Part shown: positions 60,839-64,000 of the stretch, piece after piece
Layout of the letters: each line of letters starts with the position of its first letter
Numbering within the stretch: position 1 is the first letter of the stretch
NCBI GenBank assembly: GCA_020809705.1
Contig: CP085833.1
Location: 1,922,001-1,986,000, forward strand
Reading direction: 5' to 3'
DNA from: Calonectria ilicicola
Lineage: Eukaryota; Ascomycota; Sordariomycetes; Hypocreales; Nectriaceae
DNA length: 64,000 bases
The notes under the pieces: generated by a model
The model's database searches: none
Seen by the model: the letters and a program-made list of their open reading frames with translations, nothing else
What the model was told of the DNA's origin: nothing
Position numbers and translations under genes: made by a program

Positions 60839-62419
60839 ATGGCACCTGCGAAGAGTTTCGCCGAACGGCGTCAAGAGAACATCACAACGAATCAGGCGCT
60901 GCTTAAGGACTTATCCGCGACTGCTCAAAAGATTATACCCAAGACGCCGACACAAAAATCCACACCTTCTAAGCCTAAATTGAGATCGACCCGAAGCACT
61001 ACAGTAAAGCGAGAATCCACCAGACCAACACGCCAAAGTTCGCGGCTTGCGGGTCTCGATGCTGATAATGATACCTTAAAGCGGAAACTGGAAGTCGAAG
61101 CTGAAGAAGCTGCGATACTAGCGAAAGCTAAGAAATTGAGGGTCAATGGTGATCTTAGCCTCGGCGATATCACCATCGACGGAAAGAAGTGGGAGGCGGG
61201 AGTGGGTGGTCTTAAGGGGATTGTCCGCGGCGCACAACCAGGCGTGAGAACGTTTACGGAAGATGATGTTAAAGAGACCACGAATAAAGACCTAAAAGAG
61301 CTCAGGGAACGGATGAGCGGTCTACAACTCTATGAACAATGGGCCCCCAACGGTACGTGTTACCCAAGCAAATCTCGAGATCGTATCTCTAACAAAAAAT
61401 TTATAGACATCAAAATTACTCCGCAGCGAGCGTACGCCCTGGGATTTCATCCAATCGAAACAAAGCCTATCATTTTTGCTGGAGACAAAGAAGGCGCCAT
61501 GGGCGTTTTTGATGCGTCTCAAACTATCCCAGAAGCAGACGACGAGGATGCTGAGATCCCAGACCCGCAAATCTCGGCCTTCAAGGCGCATAGTCGTACT
61601 ATAACATCCTTCGTCTTCCCACCAACCGATGCCACATCTGTCTATTCAGCGTCCTATGACTCTTCTATTCGAAAGGTTGATTTGGAGAAGGAGACGTCGA
61701 TTCAAATTTTTGCGCCCAATGACCCCGAGGAAGACATGCCCATTTCTGCACTGGATATGGCCGACTCGGAACCTAATCTAATCTACTTTTCTACCCTTGA
61801 TGGTGGTGTCGGTCGTTATGATCTGAGGACTAAGGATGATGCAGAGATTTGGACATTGTCTGAACAGAAAATTGGTGGGTTTTCCCTTCACCCGCTACAA
61901 CCTCATTTGGTTGCCACTGCGTCCTTGGATCGAACCCTCAAAATTTGGGATCTCCGAAAGATTACCGGCAAGGGTGATCTCAGACATCCGACGCTTATTG
62001 GCGAGCACGAGTCGCGTCTTTCGGTGTCCCATGCCTCTTGGAGCGCAGGCGGGCATATTGCTACATCATCCTATGATGACACTGTCAAGATTTACGATTT
62101 CTCCGACGCCTCATCATGGAAAGCCGGTAAGGATATCCCGTCTGTCGAGCCAGCACACAAGGTACCTCACAACAACCAAACCGGCCGATGGGTAACGATT
62201 TTGAAGCCGCAATGGCAGAAACGACCCCATGATGGCATTCAGAAATTTGTCATTGGAAACATGAACCGATTCGTCGACGTGTTTGCTTCTGATGGCAGCC
62301 AGCTCGCACAACTAGATGGAGAGGGCATCTCAGCCGTCCCCGCTGTCGCGCATTTTCATCCCACTTTAGATTGGGTCGCGGGCGCCACGGCTAGTGGCAA
62401 GTTATGTCTCTGGCAATAA
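60839..62419 (+). CDS. CMR1: CMR1-like WD40 DNA damage-binding protein
   Basis: Exons 60839-61352 and 61407-62419 encode 508 aa. The N-terminal 100 residues are basic and disordered (KSTPSKPKLRSTRSTTVKRE), then comes the family segment KKWEAGVGGLKGIVRGAQPG. WD40 repeats begin about residue 180: HPIETKPIIFAGDKEGAMGV, then AHSRTITSFVFPP, ATASLDRTLKIWDLRK and ATSSYDDTVKIYDFS, ending in ASGKLCLWQ. The 54-nt intron (donor gtacgt, acceptor tttatag) is a multiple of three and stop-free, so unspliced sequence also reads through. Removing it restores the conserved APNDIKITPQRAY. Yeast Cmr1 binds chromatin and responds to replication stress and UV damage. Confidence 0.95.
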   Translation: MAPAKSFAERRQENITTNQALLKDLSATAQKIIPKTPTQKSTPSKPKLRSTRSTTVKRESTRPTRQSSRLAGLDADNDTLKRKLEVEAEEAAILAKAKKLRVNGDLSLGDITIDGKKWEAGVGGLKGIVRGAQPGVRTFTEDDVKETTNKDLKELRERMSGLQLYEQWAPNGTCYPSKSRDRISNKKFIDIKITPQRAYALGFHPIETKPIIFAGDKEGAMGVFDASQTIPEADDEDAEIPDPQISAFKAHSRTITSFVFPPTDATSVYSASYDSSIRKVDLEKETSIQIFAPNDPEEDMPISALDMADSEPNLIYFSTLDGGVGRYDLRTKDDAEIWTLSEQKIGGFSLHPLQPHLVATASLDRTLKIWDLRKITGKGDLRHPTLIGEHESRLSVSHASWSAGGHIATSSYDDTVKIYDFSDASSWKAGKDIPSVEPAHKVPHNNQTGRWVTILKPQWQKRPHDGIQKFVIGNMNRFVDVFASDGSQLAQLDGEGISAVPAVAHFHPTLDWVAGATASGKLCLWQ

Positions 62420-63905
62420 ACTGATTGGAATCCATCAACGAGAGGTGTGTGTATATTTGCTGTTAATTTGGTGTTCGAGGGGGAGTTGGGTGAATTGTAG
62501 CGGTTGCAAGAATTGTTTGATCTGTTTTGCTTTTATTCGGACACTGTGCATAACAAGTCTATTTACGGAGTCCGAGAAAGTGGTTTGGCTGTGTCAGGCA
62601 CTAGGCGACAGTAAAGGTCAGGTAAAATGCCCGACACAGGGTGGGCGGCATAAATACATTGAGAAACCCAAGAGAGTTAGATATCGTTTTTCAATGACTT
62701 CATACTTTGAGTTAGGTCTCGAAGGGGCAACCCAGGCAAACGTGGACACATCCCGTAACGGTTTTGATGACCCAGAGTGGGCTGAGTGAGTAGCTTTGTA
62801 CGTAATCAACGCCAGCGACGGACGAGCAAGTCCGCAAGGAGAGGGGCCAATCTCTTTCTCAGAAACGCACGCAAAGCCGTACAGTGCAGTCATGGATTTT
62901 GACTAGAGAGAAATTCAATGTTTCATAAACGCACGTTTAGGGTTTTATTCGGGAGAAACCAACTATACTTTCAATTTGCAAGCAGATTTGCGTTGCGTAA
63001 TCATCATTGAACTTCTTTGTCACCTGCAGTAGTTTATACAAATTCTGTACCCAGCCAGTCTATTTGCATTCATGAAAGAAAACTAGAGGATCTGCAGTGG
63101 GTTTAAGGGGACATGGAAGTCTGGATACTCTTGGGACCATGAGATTGACAGCTTAGTAGACTGCAAAAGTTTCGGGCAAAGTGACGAGATCCAGGAGCTT
63201 AACCTGCAGAGAAAAGGGTTGATATATCTCGTCAAAGATAATCAACCAATTCGGAGCACAACACACCCATACAAGGCTAACACAACAACACAAAACACTC
63301 CTTTTCTAACAACAAGTTTCAAGCTCTTCTATTGATGCCCTTTGACCTAGGCGTTAAGCTCATCGGCAGCGCGTACCCGATGTGCGGAGGGCCTTGCGTT
63401 GGGCGTTTGATTGGCAGAATACAGCCACGGCTCCGGGAATAAATGCCAAACCAGCCAATCCAGGGTATTGAATTTCCGGATCGGCAAAATCTCAGCTCGG
63501 GAGTTTCACGCTTAAGTGCCGTACTCGCCCTCCCAGCTCCTTGGGTTGGATGTGGGTATTCTTTTCCGCCATTCGCTCGCCCCCACATCGTCAGCGTCTC
63601 AAGGCGAACTCTCCACACGGGACTAAGCTTGTTTAGGAATGAGGAGCACCGACATATGTCATGCTAAATAGCGGGAGAATAGAGCCTCGGGGAAGGGGAC
63701 TTGTTCTTAGCCTTCTGTCTTCCGGACTTTGTACCAGAAGGATGGTGGCGATGCTGTGAGGGTGGGGGGGGGGGGGGGACATGTATAAGTAGAAATATTG
63801 CCCACCTGCATGGCGATAATATAATGTAACGCCTCTCGGAGGTTCTATAGTTACACCAAGGTTTCTATCACATTAATACCTGATTAGAGGCTTATTATTG
63901 CAATC
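62420..63905. other. intergenic, promoter of the AtuA-like gene
   Basis: This 1.5-kb stretch lies downstream of CMR1. There is no recognisable gene. It includes a 15-nt G homopolymer (63764-63778), and an AT-rich block (gataatataatgtaac, about 63813-63828) sits about 80 nt before the AtuA-like start, probably its core promoter. Confidence 0.45.
63764..63778 (+). repeat. G15 homopolymer
   Basis: Fifteen consecutive G residues follow gtgagggt. This is about 130 nt upstream of the AtuA-like start. Length variation and sequencing error are both likely at such a run. Confidence 0.9.
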
Positions 63906-64000
63906 ATGCCTTCCGCGAAACGAGCAATCCGCATCGCCGGTTCCTCCGGTGGTTTCTCTGACAGACAGAGGGCCATCGGCGATCTTGCCAAGAACTGCGA
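63906..64000 (+). CDS. AtuA-like (DUF1446) protein, N-terminal fragment
   Basis: The first 31 codons only; the gene continues past the window. The start at 63906 gives MPSAKRAIRIAGSSGGFSDR followed by QRAIGDLAKNC. A basic opening, then RIAGSSGG-FSDR, matches the beginning of acyclic terpene utilisation AtuA-family proteins, where a short R-I-A-x-x-S-G stretch precedes an alpha helix. The family includes fungal proteins of unknown substrate. The call rests on a short stretch and would need the rest of the gene. Confidence 0.6.
   Translation, partial: MPSAKRAIRIAGSSGGFSDRQRAIGDLAKNC

Overview
This is a stretch of filamentous ascomycete nuclear genome. The signs are short (about 45-80 nt) GT-AG introns with CTAAC/CTAAT-like branch sites, Zn2Cys6 regulators, a CFEM-type seven-helix receptor, a fungal homeobox/C2H2 regulator, a CMR1 WD40 protein and an Mtf2-like mitochondrial protein. 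The gene mix resembles Sordariomycetes, perhaps Hypocreales; that placement is my inference and was not tested. No virus, plasmid, CRISPR array or complete transposon was seen.

Layout, left to right. (1) 1-260: two tandem tRNA-Thr(UGU) genes on the minus strand. (2) 0.7-9.1 kb: a secreted GH51 arabinofuranosidase (-), a diaminopropionate ammonia-lyase/M20 peptidase fusion (-), and, divergent from the fusion, a regulator with a zinc cluster, a TALE homeobox and C2H2 fingers (+). (3) 11-20.7 kb: an arrestin-like protein (+), a secreted DUF3237 protein (-), two tandem BTB/POZ genes (-, the second with an in-frame stop), deoxyribose-phosphate aldolase (-) and a CFEM receptor (-). (4) 23.7-32.7 kb: a secreted BBE-type flavin oxidase, a nitrilase-family hydrolase and a nine-exon ABCC transporter, all (+). 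(5) 33.9-40.9 kb: a CobW-type GTPase (+), a two-exon hypothetical protein (-) and a bZIP factor (+). (6) 41-47 kb: 6.2 kb without a recognisable gene, carrying microsatellites. (7) 47.1-55.3 kb: an acyl-CoA ligase (+), a vacuolar iron transporter (+), a Zn2Cys6 regulator (-) and a secreted cupredoxin (-). (8) 55.3-59.1 kb: gene-poor, with coding-like fragments. (9) 59.1-64 kb: an Mtf2-like protein (-) divergent from CMR1 (+), then the start of an AtuA-like gene that runs off the window.

Most neighbours are functionally unrelated, as expected of an ordinary fungal chromosome arm. No polyketide, peptide or terpene synthase was seen, so the oxidase-hydrolase-ABC transporter run is not called a biosynthetic cluster. 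Metal handling recurs (CobW GTPase, iron transporter, copper cupredoxin), but nothing in the sequence links these genes.

Exon boundaries were read by eye from splice signals. For every spliced model given here the exon lengths keep the reading frame, but no transcript or homology search was available.
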